A program made the position numbers and the translations under genes. From Hydra vulgaris (lineage: Eukaryota; Cnidaria; Hydrozoa; Anthoathecata; Hydridae): a DNA stretch of 64,000 nt. This document shows positions 40,330 through 52,257 of this stretch, piece by piece; within the stretch, counting starts at the first letter, position 1, and the number at the start of each line of letters is the position of its first letter. The DNA lies in NCBI RefSeq assembly GCF_038396675.1, contig NC_088930.1, positions 32,849,501-32,913,500 of the forward strand. Direction: 5' to 3'. The notes under the pieces were generated by a model. It did not search any database. It had not been told where the DNA came from and was given only the letters and a program-made list of their open reading frames with translations.

Positions 40330-42530
40330 TTTTGATCGTTGAAATGAAGCAAGAATATTTCTTTCAATATGAACAATATGTGTCAAGTTGAATTCCACTG
40401 GTAAACTAATGAAATTAAGTCGAAAGTGCACCATTTTATACAAAAAGTTTTTGTATTTAAAATCTAATTAAAAATATTTAAAATCTAATTAAAATTTTTT
40501 AATTAGATTTAAAAAAAAAATCTTATTAAAAAATCTAATTTCTTTTTGTCAAAAACAAATTAAATTTTTAATTAGATTTATTAAAATCACGGAGTCAAAA
40601 TATTAATTAATAAAAAAAACAAATTATTAGGCATTTTGTAAATTATAATAATTTTTAATTTGGAAAATGATATAATATTTAAGTCTCGTTCTACTTCTTG
40701 CGAGAATTTTCTATTTCTCGTTTCTCACAAGAAGTCCCATTTCTCACGAGAAACAAGAACGAGACGAGATCTCGCTCATGGTTAGGAGAAGCAGTTCTAA
40801 CTTATTAAAAAAAAAAAATCAAAACAGCACAACGTAAATTTGCATCTGCTCGTGCCAAAAATGTAAGATTGCTGAAAAAAATTAGATTTGAAAAAAAAAT
40901 TGCAAAAATTAGTGATATAAACCAGAATGGTTGCCGAATTTGCAAATGTCTTGTAAGTAGGGATAAGGATTTAGTTGTTGTTGGTTCTTATTTAGACTAT
41001 GACAACATTGGTTTCTCTGAATTGTTCTGTGGATTTAAATTAAGTAATCCATGCATGCTGCAACTATTTGATCTAAACTTGCTTTTATATTCTTTCAATT
41101 ATTAGCTCATTCAGATTTTGAAAGTGATTTGTTTATGCTGTTTTGTTATTCTACGTCTTGTGAAAAGTCAATATATTGTTGTGTTGCAAATAAGTTAGGT
41201 TTAGTAAAGTAATCAAGTGTTTTGATACTGTAGAGCTGCAGAGCCAATTGCCCACGGCTGAATGCCGTAGGCTAAAACGTATTCTGTGTAATCTTGGTGC
41301 AAAGATTCTCGCCTCTGAGCCCAAGATAAGACACAACCAAGAAATGCGGACGATGCATGCCAGTAAAGAACATGTCACTATGAAGTCCATGTTACTTTAT
41401 CCATCTGCGAATGAATGATTGGTATCTGTACTAATGGTCAAGAATTTGACTACTTATATTGAAGCGGTTTTTAATAGTCTTCAAGTACGTGACCACCTTA
41501 ATTCGGATGTTGGTTTTGGCGAAGAGGTATAGCTCCTTTTTGCGGGGGATAAGGGTGAAAAGTATATGAAATTCCATTTTGGAGTTTTCAATTCTAAATC
41601 ATCAGGGTCCGTATATAATGTCCATTTGTTTTGTATGTATCAGGGTTCAGACTGTCGTGAGAATATTGCCTTAATTCTTGGGCATTATGCCAACGACATT
41701 AAAAGAATTCAGTCATCAGATTTTAAGGTTGTTCTTAGGTGGAGATTTTCATTTCATCGATGATGTTCTGGGACACCAGGGTTCAGCTGCTAGCTTTCAT
41801 AGTTCTACAGATCTAGTTGAATTGAATTCTCTTAAGAAACCATGCTTCTCTGCCTCACACACCAGCTAAATGTTACATCTTAAGGAGGACAATGCAATCT
41901 CTGGAAATGCTTACAATGAGAACTTACGTAAAGATAGACAAGGTGGAAACTTAAGAGCTCTACGTAAGCTTCATAAATAAATTATTGCTCCTGCGATTCT
42001 CCCCATAACAACTTTAGATAATGCAGAGCCACCTGTTTTGCATATTATGTTAGGAGTTGTGTTAAAACTGTATAAGTTATTGTTGAAGGAGTGTAAGACT
42101 TTAGATTGTCAAGCTGATTCGTCTTTGTTGCATAATGAGAATGTGAGAACGAATGAATTGTGGGCTGCTAAAAGCGTTGAATGTTCTAAAACAGCAAAAA
42201 CTTTGCGTTTATTAGGAAATCAATTTGTAGACGTTGCAAATCTACAGGTGCAATAGTTAGCTTTTAATAATAATTTTTCCGAATTAGAAAGCATAACCAT
42301 AAACTTCTCCAATAAAAAAAACTTGTAAACAGCAAGAAATGTGTGCTAGTATCAGGTGTTTAATTACAAAATATGATTATAACATTGATTGGGTGCAGTA
42401 AGGTACGTGCCAAAAATGGTTTCATCAATTTTGTGAAATTATTGGTGATTCAGAAAAGAGTGTATTGTGTGACATAGAAATGTACGAATGTTTAGCATGT
42501 CAGGGTGAAGATAAAGAATGTCTTAACCTT

Positions 42531-42589
42531 TTGTGCGCGTATAAAAATATTTATACGTGCGCGTATAAATTTCTTTTATACGCGCACAA
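42531..42589. repeat. hairpin with GTGCGCGTATAA units, 16-bp arms
   Basis: TTGTGCGCGTATAAAA is exactly inverted at 42574-42589. A third partial copy (GTGCGCGTATAAA) sits in the 27-nt loop. Confidence 0.9.
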
Positions 42590-42975
42590 CGCGAAGCTTT
42601 AGTCGTTGAATATATCCAAAAGTAGAATGGAGACTCATGAGAGGTCTCTTAATAAGGCCCTTGAAGATATGAAGGTTCAGCAACAAGTGTAGCATGGTAA
42701 TGTGTTTGTAGGTGTATGCAAATAGTCAAATAGGTAATGTGTATGCAAAATAGTCTTAAGAAACCACTATAAACTTTGTAGTGTTATTAATGATGAAGCT
42801 ATTAAAAATAGATTTGTACGTGTGTTTAGTGTTTTTAATAAGTTGCAATCTATTCTTTTTAAGCAAAAATTTCTTTCTGATGCCAAAATTACTGAGCTTC
42901 ATCAATATATAAGTTTATTTGCTATCGAGTTTAATGCTTGCTTTCCAAAAGAAAGAATTACGCGAAAAATTCTCA

Positions 42976-43055
42976 TTTTATGTAATTTTACAAATAGTGG
43001 CACATTAAAAATGAACTCATTTTTAATGTGCCACTATTTGTAAAATTACATAAAA
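42976..43055. repeat. 39-bp-arm perfect hairpin, 2-nt loop
   Basis: Arms 42976-43014 and 43017-43055 match base for base around AC. It interrupts the relic of the 'PP-x-LH' protein just before KLHKTIG. Confidence 0.95.
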
Positions 43056-43799
43056 CTATTGGGTTGCTGTGTGAAGAGTAGGGAGAGTGTTTGCATAATA
43101 GTGTAAATTAGGAATTAAGACAGTTGCATTCAGTAAGAAATCAGGAACAGAAGCTGCGTCTTGTTTTAAAACGCTTTGAATTGCACAGCAAAACTTATAG
43201 GAAGCTTCAAGCCTCAAGATGAGAAAGTGTGTTGTGTATTCTGAGCATGGCAAAAATTCGTTTTATAGACAAAGCCTTTGTCTTCTTTGTGGTCATAAAG
43301 TTTAGTTTAGATAATTAAAAAATTAAAAAAAAAAAGGTTTTTTATAATAAATAAGAAAATTTTATTTTGTTTTATCATGTCTGTGTAATGTTACACAGTA
43401 AAATATTTTATGGTCGTTTTTATTCCTTTTACAAAACAAAATTATCTCTAATATTTCAAAAGTTACAAATGTTTTAGTAACATTCCTTAAGTCAATACTT
43501 TCAAAAAAACACAAAGTATCATTATTACACATAAGTGAAATGTTATGTTGCAACATTTCACATTGTATTTTTTATCAAAATTGCCTCACTATACTGGCAA
43601 CTTATTTACACTTATTAACTAAACTCAATTTTGATTTAAAAATTGTATCAAAAATTGGAAAATTACTTTAAACGATAAATAACAAACTAAAATTAATAAT
43701 CAACCAAAAGACATTTTTAATTAACCGATTTTGTGCATAATATTTTATGCGATAAGTTTATATATAAATTTATCTACTTAAAATTAAATTTTTTTTTGA

Positions 43800-44033
43800 A
43801 GATGTCCTTTAAACGTCTAGACAACTTATTTCAAAGGTAACTAGGACGTCTAAAGTAGGTCTTAGGGACATCAATAGGACTTCTAAATATGGAAGTCCTA
43901 ATAACGTCTGAATATTGACATCACTAGGACGTCCTAATAAAGACGTCTTCACCGGACGTCTTATTTTGGCCTAAGACGTCGCGACCTAATTAACACGTCT
44001 GATTGACGTCTGTGCCCGCTGGGAGTTATAAAA
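43800..44033 (+). repeat. GACGTC-rich transposon end (terminus CCCAGCGGGCAC)
   Basis: AGGACGTC/GACGTCTT motifs recur many times and the stretch ends GTGCCCGCTGGGAGTTATAA. The same style of end, GTGCCCACTGGGTATTATAA, occurs at 50600-50665. The class of element was not identified. Confidence 0.55.
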
Positions 44034-46105
44034 AGCATGTTATCTTTTTATAATAAATATAATTCGTGAAAACATAGTTAAAAAATATACCTTTAAGCTA
44101 CAAATCTTTGATCCATTTTAAAAGATGGTATAAAAACCTTCATATCATGGCAACTTCTAGCCAAAAACTTATCAATAAATTAAACTGGTGAGATATTTAA
44201 CCCATTTAGTTTTGTAAACAATTTTTTGTGCAACATTTTATGTTTTGAATGTGAGAAGTATGAATAGCATTTTAGACTGGGAAAAAAGTACAGCCACAAG
44301 GCAAAAAACAATCCAGCCACGGGCTTCAAGTGTTGACGGTATAGGAGTTTACAATAAAAATATATTACTATAAAAAAACCATAATATAGTCACCCTTTGC
44401 CGTAAAATCAGGTCGTTTGTGACTTAGTCACAAACCGATCTACAATGACCGGTCTCTTTTTTTATTCCGGGTTTTTTTAGTTTTAAGTAATCCAATTTTA
44501 CATAGCAAATAAAAGTAAACTTATCTCAAATATTTATATTATTTTTACTTTAAAAATATGATGGAATATTGAATAAGACAAAAGTTGTTTGACAGTTTTA
44601 CATTTCTATTTAAATTTCTTTATATATTATATTATGTAATTATGTGCAACCAAACACTTAAAAGAAAATGCTAAAAAATTAATAAATGGAAAAAAATAAT
44701 AACTGTTAAAAAAAAAAAAAGTATTAAATTATATTACATTTTTTTTCATTGATTATTTTGAGGTTGTAGCCACAACGGCTATACCCTAGATCGGCGCATG
44801 AAAATTATTAATAAAATTGTCTTCTTACCCACTCTTATGATCGTAAAAAGTCAAGCTGGTCATCTAAACCTGGTGATAATTTTTTTTTTCAAAATTTCAA
44901 AAATAGAATAGGCATTTAACCTGCAAATAACCTCTTTGTGAACCTTAGAATGTAAAGCTACTAAATTTAAAGATCGGCAAATGTTTGATTACAAAATTTA
45001 CTGCAAAGTAAAGTTGACTTTAAGTCGGAACAATGACTTTGACTCGAACAATTTCTGTATAACTTTTGTTTCCCTATTTCATAAACCAACATATTTCTGC
45101 TTAAGTTTGCATTTTATTCATGGTCATTTAAAGTTTATTCTAATTAAAGGTTTTACTTATAATTTTGTTTAGTTTAATAATAATAATAACAACAATAGTA
45201 ATAATAACAATAATAATAATAGTAATACCAAAATAATTTTTATTTCTAATTTTTAAAATAGCACGTCAATGACGTGCAAGTGTCATTTAGGCAATTGAAA
45301 AAAGCTTACAGTTGCAAACATAAGTTATATGTGCTGACCATACTTTGCAATTTATAGTGACAAAATGCACTGCCAACGTAAAACTGATCAAAGAGTCTGT
45401 CAACAAATATGATGACTTGGCTGCTTATCTGCACATTGTCATGTAGTGAACTCAAAAAGGATTGTATTGAGCATCAAATACAAAATTTTTATTTATCTTG
45501 CAAGACTAGATGAAACAGTCAGTTTTTGAGTGTGAAGTCAGTCCTTGACATCAGGGAGGTCATGAAACGTTAGTCAGAGAAAGACTCTCATTTGAGGACA
45601 AAGCCCCATCTAATTTATCCATCCATTAACTGTTTTGTTTTATATTTTCATTAACCTGTATGTAAAGTTTTAATTGTTGTATAATATACTCAATTATACG
45701 TTTTAATTGTTTCAGTGACGTTTCTAGTTGTACGTAACTTTGTAATATTATTAATTTATTTGTTACGTTTCGAACCGTATCACCGTCACCAAACGATATT
45801 AGATTTAAGATCTCTACGCACTTATAATATGTAGTTGTGAAATGAATCAGTTTATCAAACTGTAAATTTTTAATTCGCAATCAAATAAAGTAAACGAATG
45901 AATTTTAGTGTTATAGGGAAAAAACATTTAGTAACTTCCCACATATTTTTTATGGATTTCTTTCGAAAATTAGAATTATCACATTTTACTAATCTTTATT
46001 TGGATATATTTTCTCTTTTGAAAAAAAATATAAAAGTCGGCAAGTTTAGTATGCATCTTCAAATTTTAATAATAAGTATGTCTCTGCATTAAAATATTAG
46101 AAAAA
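44034..46105. other. intergenic, nothing recognised
   Basis: It includes an (AAT)n-like stretch at 45177-45235 and a short imperfect inverted repeat around GTTTGTGACT at 44410. No frame carries a family motif. Confidence 0.5.
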
Positions 46106-46109
46106 AGTT

Positions 46110-46331
46110 AAATAATATTATATTAATTAGAACCTATAAATTTCTACAAAATTTATAGAAAAGACATTTTGTTGCATTAAATTTATAGAAAATGCATTTT
46201 TGTTGCATTAAATGTAAACCACAAAAAAAATTTTGGTTTACATTTAATGTAAACCAAAAAAAAAAAAAAAATACAAAATGCATTTTCTATAAATTTTGTA
46301 GAAATTTATAGGTTCTATTTAATATATTATT
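46110..46331. repeat. nested hairpins, outer arms about 60 bp
   Basis: 46110-46172 is inverted at about 46273-46331 (AACCTATAAATTTCTACAAA). Inside, ATTAAATGTAAACCA is inverted at 46234-46248, and an ATTTATAGAAAA(T/G)GCATTTT segment is also directly duplicated. Confidence 0.85.
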
Positions 46332-46964
46332 TAAATTTTTTTTCAACGACCAACAAATTTTATTTCCTCTACTGTGATTCAAATTTCCGTTAAACAAACT
46401 ATATTAAAAATATGTTTCTTCAAAAGATTTAGAAGTTTTTCAAAATTGCAGTTCAAACTTTTTATATTGAAGTGGAGAATTATAATTTGATTTTTTTTTT
46501 TTCACGAGCATTTTTCACGAGCAAAAAGAAACCCTTCTAAGTTGGCTAGGAAAATGATACAAATAATCGGATAAAATATAGTGCGATAAAAATTATTTTT
46601 AGGGTCTAGGTTCTTCTGAAAAAAAGAGGTTCATTGTTTTGACAATACTGTTGACAAAATACAGCGTGGTCGTAAAATACATTATCCCGCAAATAACATT
46701 TTTACGTGGGGAGTAAAAATCTCATGTAAGTAAAAATTTCATATGAGATTTTAGCTGATAAATAAAAATTTATTATGAGATATTACTGGGGAGTAAAAAA
46801 TTTATTATTAGTAAAAAAACTTGTCCACGTGCTTTTCAAGAAAATTGTCCACGTGCTTTTCAACCAACTTTTGAAAGTGAAACAGGTGAGTTATATTTCT
46901 GGTTTGTGCATGGTCAGCTAAATAATTTTAACAAAACTAATTAAAATTTAATCTTGAGGAAAAA

Positions 46965-47710
46965 ATGAATAGTAATTTTTTCCCGCAAGGAGCAAAACAG
47001 TTGCTTAGAAAATTTAGTGCCCAGGGTGTTAATACGTTTATAACAGATGTAAATTCCTTTTATAAAAATGTATCTCTTATACTGAACTGTGGGAAAATAG
47101 TTTTGGTGGGGCTGAGATATTTGCATAGATTGGACTTGATCTCGTACTGAAGTGGGAGGATATTGAACAATCTGTTGAAACTGTAAACAATATTCATGGT
47201 TCAGATGATCAACAAAGATTTAATATTGACAGTCTTTTTTATGAATTGTCAAGTGCAAAAATATTTTTTGCATCAAAAAAGGAAGAATGAAGTTCATTGA
47301 AAATCCAAATCGCTTATGTTGACAAATGGATTCAATTATTCAAGCATTTTCAATAAAAAGACATTGGTGTACCTAATCTGGTAAAAGTTATTGAATACCT
47401 GTAGTGTTTTCCAGGAACTTCAGCACCTGTAAAGCGTATTTTTTTAATCATAAAAAATATTTTTTCAGATCACCGAGGTCTTTTGAAGGAGTTCACTGTA
47501 CGTGCATTGGAGTTCACAGTACGTGCATTGGAGTTCACAGTACGTTCACAGTACGTGCAAGGAGTTCACAGTACGTGCATTTTGAAGGAGTTCACAGTAC
47601 GTGCATTTCTGTACTGCAAGTTGAACTTTAACATTACATGCTCACTTTTATATTAGAAAATTTTAAAAAATTATAACTTGCTAGATAAAGTCCATTCTAC
47701 TGAAAAGTAT
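46965..47710 (+). pseudogene. hAT-like transposase C-terminal relic E
   Basis: Plus-strand frames give WEDIEQSVETVNNIHG, SLFYELSSAKIFFASKK, VPNLVKVIEYL, CFPGTSAPVKRIF and, after the repeat block, YCKLNFNITCSLLY and KVHSTEKYNSY. 'CxPGTSAPVxRxFS' is the dimerisation block of a hAT-related family. Stops and frameshifts make it inactive. An in-frame 21-bp repeat has expanded within it. Confidence 0.65.
47490..47612 (+). repeat. 21-bp VNTR within hAT E coding sequence
   Basis: Five to six units near GGAGTTCACAGTACGTGCAT encode repeated EFTVRAL. The ancestral protein would have needed only one. Confidence 0.9.
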
Positions 47711-48952
47711 AACTCGTATAAAAACAGTGAGTATTTTTTTTCTCATATTTCTTTTGTTACATTTATCAAATAATACAAAAATATTTTGGGTGTTGTTTCT
47801 TTGCTTTAGATCCCTTCAGCAGCTGAGCAATGGAGCTTTTCCTTTTTTATATAAAGACTTTCATGAAGCCTAATTAGAAAAAAAAATTGAATTAACAGAA
47901 AGACAAATTATTATTAATAAATTTAAATTAATAATAATTATGGCAGTAACACCTATATTACACCGATATTAAAAAAATAATAAAATACATGTTTAGAAAG
48001 TATAAAATAGCGACGAGAGGTAGAACATAACGTTTTAGAAAACGCTCACAAAATATCAGCAATTGCAAAAGAAGTTGAAGAAAGAAAATTTGAAGAATTT
48101 TGAGCAAATAAAAGTCTAATTTTTCATGAAGAATTGATAAAAAAAAAAATTAAAACCGCGATAGAAAATAAACAGTAAGCTCAGTGAAATAGAAGAAAAT
48201 ATATTAGAGTTGACGAAATTATAGAAAATGAAATTAAAACATGATTAGAAAGTGTAAAGTCAAAGTAAAAACGTTCGATGAATACTTAGGAATAAAAAAT
48301 GTTAACGTTAAAAGACCGCATAAAACTGTTAAAGCACAGAACAAAATGTTCTAAATTTAATTACAAAGAAAAATTTGCTTACAAGAAACAAGAAACTTAT
48401 TGTTCGCGATTTCATTGCAAAAAAATAATCATTTTACCAATTTTATGTTATGTTTTTGTGTCTAATTTTTTGAACTTGACAACAACAAAAGTTTTAGAGA
48501 ATTTAAATTTTTAAATTAAATCAAATTTAAAGTTTAAAATTTGATAAAATTAAAAAAAAATCATAACACTTTAATAGTTTTTATTGTTAACAAATTTTTA
48601 CAATGAATGTTTTAAACAAAGAATTTGTAAACTTTACCCTTTTATAATTTAAATTTATCCTTTTCAAAAATTTTTTTTTTTCATCTGAAGTTTTTTGAAA
48701 AAAAACCTTCAGATTTTCATCTGAAGTTTTTTTTTTCAAAAAACTTTAGATGAAAATCTAAATATCTTATAATAGTCAAACTCAAATGAATTTACTGAAT
48801 ATACCATATATTGATCCTTATGAAAATAACAAAAGAACTTAATTCAATTTCTACTATACGCATAATATACAAAGCATGCAACAAAGTTACGAAAATTTTA
48901 AAGAGTTTAGAAATCTGGCATGAGTCAAAAATTTTACTTGAATCTTATTCTA
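47711..48952. other. intergenic, nothing coding recognised
   Basis: It contains an inverted CATCTGAAGTTTTTT / AAAAAACTTTAGATG arrangement at about 48680-48765, and Lys/Glu-rich frames without identity. Confidence 0.5.
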
Positions 48953-49030
48953 ATTATAAATGATCAAATTACAGAGTAATTAGTCAACCGCAATGTTGAC
49001 TAATTACTCTGTAATTTGGTCATTTATAAT
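48953..49030. repeat. 36-bp-arm hairpin, 6-nt loop
   Basis: 48953-48988 is inverted at 48995-49030 with a single mismatch. The right arm overlaps the edge of the reverse-transcriptase fragment. Confidence 0.92.
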
Positions 49031-49310
49031 CCAATCATCCAAAAAAGGCCTTGCTCTGCAAAGCAAACCTATGCTCCTTGTGATTGTATTTTCGAGATAT
49101 TGTATGTGATCTCTCCACGTCACATTTTCATCAAGAAGCACGCCGAGAAAGGTGGTTTCTCTTTTTATGTCCTGGTTGACAATACAAAGTTTTGGAAGTT
49201 ATAAAAGAATTTTATCTCGGTCATAAAAACGATGGAAAAAAGTATATTTAGTTTTGGTTACATTTAGAGATAATTTGTTTGCATTAAACTATTCAGTAAG
49301 ATTTAATACA
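49016..49310 (-). pseudogene. LINE reverse transcriptase fragment
   Basis: The minus strand reads LSLNVTKTKYTFFHRF, then a stop, then LPKLCIVNQDIKRETTFLGV and LLDENVTWRDHIQYLE. 'NxxKTKxxxF...FLGVxLDExxxWxxHI' is the segment after the catalytic palm in CR1/Jockey-like LINEs. It is a dead fragment facing the opposite way from the endonuclease piece downstream. Confidence 0.8.
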
Positions 49311-49559
49311 TCTTTGTTTACTGACACAAACAGAATATTTATATCATTATGCATCTTTGCTATAATTATTTATTCCAATTACTTATGCATCAACTTTGTA
49401 TTTTTAAACTACTCTTTTTATTTAAAAAATCAAAAAATCAAATTTGCTTAACAAATTATAAAAATCAATATCTAACAATAGAAAAAAATTGGTAAAAAAA
49501 CGAAAACATTGTCGTAGGTAGGTTTACCGTCCTCCAAGATATTAAATCAAACCGTTTCA

Positions 49560-49880
49560 ATATTTTATTAGAAACGCAACTGCTAAAATGAAACGCAAGT
49601 GCTAAAATGAATAGTAATAAAAAGTCCTATGCATTGTTAGAGATTTAAATATGAATCTTCTCATGATGAGTTTCTAAAAACCAAATCTTAATATCATATG
49701 CTTTTTAAATATAATGTCTTATCAGTCATAAAAAAACCTACTAGAGTAACTAAACGTTCAGCAACTGCGATAGATAATATTTTATTTAAACATCTAGAAA
49801 CGTCATTTGAGAATACTTAAGTCAAACGTAAGTGATCACTTTCCTATTTACATTAAAATAAATAATCTTAAAATAACATC
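49560..49880 (+). pseudogene. LINE endonuclease (AP-type) C-terminal fragment
   Basis: The plus strand reads DLNMNLL, VIKKPTRVTKRSATAIDNIL and SDHFPIYIKINN. 'PTRVTxxSATxIDxI...SDHFPI' closes the apurinic-like endonuclease of L2/CR1-type LINEs. It is frameshifted and incomplete. The weak frame at 50458-50570 (LKLIKLPDFDKISSHVV) may be the start of its RT domain. Confidence 0.7.
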
Positions 49881-50349
49881 ATTTACTCATTCAAATTTTA
49901 TTACTTTGAAATGGCGTATCTATCAATGATAAATACTAACAACATGGTGCAAAAATTAAACGATGAGAAATGGAATGACGTTTTTACGTGTATATTAATG
50001 AAGCATTTAATACTTTTTCAGTTCAACTTTTACATATAAACTGTCCATATGAAATAATAAAAACTAAAACAAAAACACTTATTAATTTGAACCAAAAATG
50101 ACCAAACCCCTGTAAAATGTTTGAAAAATAAACAAAAATTAAATAACAAATTTTCCAAAAATAGAAATATTGGAAAAAAAATTAATAACTACAACTCTAT
50201 AGTAAAGTATTACTAAATGTAAATCTGATATTGGAATATAAATAGTGCAATATGATTAATGACATAATGGGTCAAAATAATAAAAGTTCATCATCGCTCC
50301 CGCTACGTATCGCTATCAATAATAATGATACTGTCCAACTCAGCTTTTA

Positions 50350-50387
50350 CTAATTTTAGGCCAACAACAATGTTGGCCTATAATTAG
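50350..50387. repeat. 17-bp-arm hairpin, 4-nt loop
   Basis: CTAATTTTAGGCCAACA / TGTTGGCCTATAATTAG, one mismatch. Confidence 0.85.
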
Positions 50388-50589
50388 CAAATAAAGTCAT
50401 CGCTACCAAATATTTTATTTAAAACTTATTTAGATTTCTCTAATAGTAATTCACTAAGTGACAGTGGCGTATCATAAAAACAAAGATGCTTTTTCTTCTT
50501 TAAAACTTATTAAACTGCCAGATTTCGATAAAATATCAAGCCATGTGGTAATTTCAAACAAACAAAAAAGTATCAAGTTTTTGTTTCTT

Positions 50590-50665
50590 ATATTCAGTGG
50601 ACATGCGTCATCCGTGGGACGTCCGACAAACGTCCCCCGTACGACTCGTGCCCACTGGGTATTAT
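50590..50665 (+). repeat. short transposon end (terminus CCCAGTGGGCAC)
   Basis: GGGACGTCCGACAAACGTCC followed by GTGCCCACTGGGTATTATAA, related to the end at 44010-44033. Confidence 0.5.
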
Positions 50666-50934
50666 AACAACCTCGAAAATGAATGAATATTTCCTAATAA
50701 ATTAAAAGTAGCCAAAGTATTTTGAGTATATAAAAGTAATGACAGTTCTGACATTTCTAGCTATATGCTTATATCAGTGCTATCTGTATTCTCAACAAAT
50801 TTTGACGTGTCGTGCATAATAAAATATGTGATCAACAGTAAACAGATTAGTTTACAGAAAAACATTTCGATAGATGATGCTTTTATGGAGTTAGTTAATC
50901 AAATAGCCAATAGGCTGGGTAAATAAAAAAACTA

Positions 50935-51066
50935 ATTGCTATTACTCAGTATTTTTGGAGTAACTGGTCAGCTTTACGAGAATAAAAATCTGAGCAATTT
51001 TGTTCAATTTTTTATTCACGTAAAGCTGAGCAATTACTCTAAAAACGCTGAGTAAAAGCAATTGCT
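50935..51066. repeat. imperfect hairpin, about 55-bp arms
   Basis: ACTCAGTATTTTTGGAGTAA and GTCAGCTTTACGAGAATAAA on the left correspond to inverted TTTATTCACGTAAAGCTGAG and TTACTCTAAAAACGCTGAGT on the right. Confidence 0.8.
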
Positions 51067-51301
51067 TTTTTTTATTCACCCGGCTTGATAGCTTTGGAAA
51101 AAAAAACTGTTTACATAAAGAATATTCATTGATCTGTTGAAAGCCATTGACACCAAATGTCAATTCTTTTTGTTCAATTTTGAGAAATAGCCCTCATACG
51201 TTGTTCCCCTCCCTCCAATAGAGTAGGGTAGCTTTGTGTGTACATTTACTAAGCTTTGTTTATATTATTTTTTTAAACTATATTATAAAAAAATAATATA
51301 A

Positions 51302-51501
<200 letters not shown>

Positions 51502-51630
51502 CATTAGCTATTTTAAAACAAACCATTGCAAAGCCGTAGACAACTTTTTTTGATGTTTAAGCTAAGCAACTTTGAAAAATGAAGAAAACTCTATATTTAA
51601 GTATGTATATATATGAGGACTGGGAACAAC

Positions 51631-51979
51631 AAAAACCCCAAAACGTTAGCCCCCCCCAGCCCCAAATAGGAGAGCAACAAGTCAAATTTGGATTTCTTTT
51701 TCAATCTTAAAATTAAATTATATTCATTGACAAATTTCAAATTTGATTCAATAACCTCTTGTTGATCGGTTTTTATGACTTTATAAAGTTTACAACCCCC
51801 TCATTTTGAGGGGGTGTAAACTTTACAAGGTCATAAAAGCCGAGAAAACAAGAGATTATTGAATCAAATTTCAAATTCGTTGATGAATATAAATTGAGTT
51901 TAAGATTGAAAAAAAAATCCAACTTTGACTTGTTGCCCTCCTATTTGGGGCTGGGGGGAGGGCTAACGGTTTGGGGCCT
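51631..51979. mobile_element. large foldback element, ~170-bp arms, 3-nt loop
   Basis: The left arm starts near ACCCCAAAACGTTAGCC, continues through CCAGCCCCAAATAGGAG and AACAAGTCAAATTTGGAT, and ends CCCCCTCA. After TTT the right arm is its inverse to GGCTAACGGTTTGGGGCC. Identity is around 85-90% by eye. It has no coding capacity and no obvious TSD. It is either a palindromic MITE or an older, larger product of the process that makes the short hairpins. Confidence 0.85.
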
Positions 51980-52085
51980 TGTATTGTATTGTTATATTTT
52001 TATTTTTACATCCAATTACTCAAGAATTTATTATGAACTAATAAAAATTTAAGTTGTTTATTTTAAATACATGTACTGCATTCAT

Positions 52086-52257
52086 CAATTATTTATTAGA
52101 CGGAATAGGTAACTTTTATAAAAATGCAATAACATAATGATGTTTATTTACGTAGTTTTGATGTTATTAGACAATTATTTATTAGACGGAATAGGTAACT
52201 TTTATAAAAATGCAATAACATAATGATGTTTATTTACGTAGTTTTGATGTAACCTTT
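52086..52257 (+). repeat. 86-bp tandem duplication
   Basis: The unit beginning CAATTATTTATTAGACGGAA is repeated exactly once, starting at 52086 and 52172. Confidence 0.95.

Larger units (their letters stand above)
38311..40784 (-). mobile_element. hAT transposon D, complete ends
   Basis: Both ends are TAACCATGAGCGAGA (15 of 15 bp, inverted). The 8-bp target duplication GGAGAAGC is exact at 38303-38310 and 40785-40792. Subterminal GAGACGAGA repeats lie at both ends. It is inserted in the coding part of the older 'PP-x-LH' relic. It carries one transposase relic. Confidence 0.95.
37905..43290 (+). pseudogene. second 'PP-x-LH / LDG' family protein relic, split by hAT D
   Basis: Before the hAT insertion (37905-38310) there is a Lys/Glu-rich, probably coiled-coil, frame (ENxRLKQEK-like). 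It resumes at 40793 with RKFASARAKNVRLLKKIRFE. Then come TMKSMLLYPS, AGDKGEKYMKFHFGVFNS, CMYQGSDCRENIALILGHY, LGGDFHFIDDVLGHQGSAA, ITTLDNAEPPVLHIMLGVVL and KLYKLLLKEC. A PHD-like finger CQKWFHQFC...CLACQ follows, then VFNKLQSILF, KLHKTIGLLCEESGESLHNS and EQKLRLVLKRFE. Stops and frameshifts occur throughout. The core order matches the relic at 20700-23144. No terminal repeats were found. Confidence 0.55.
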
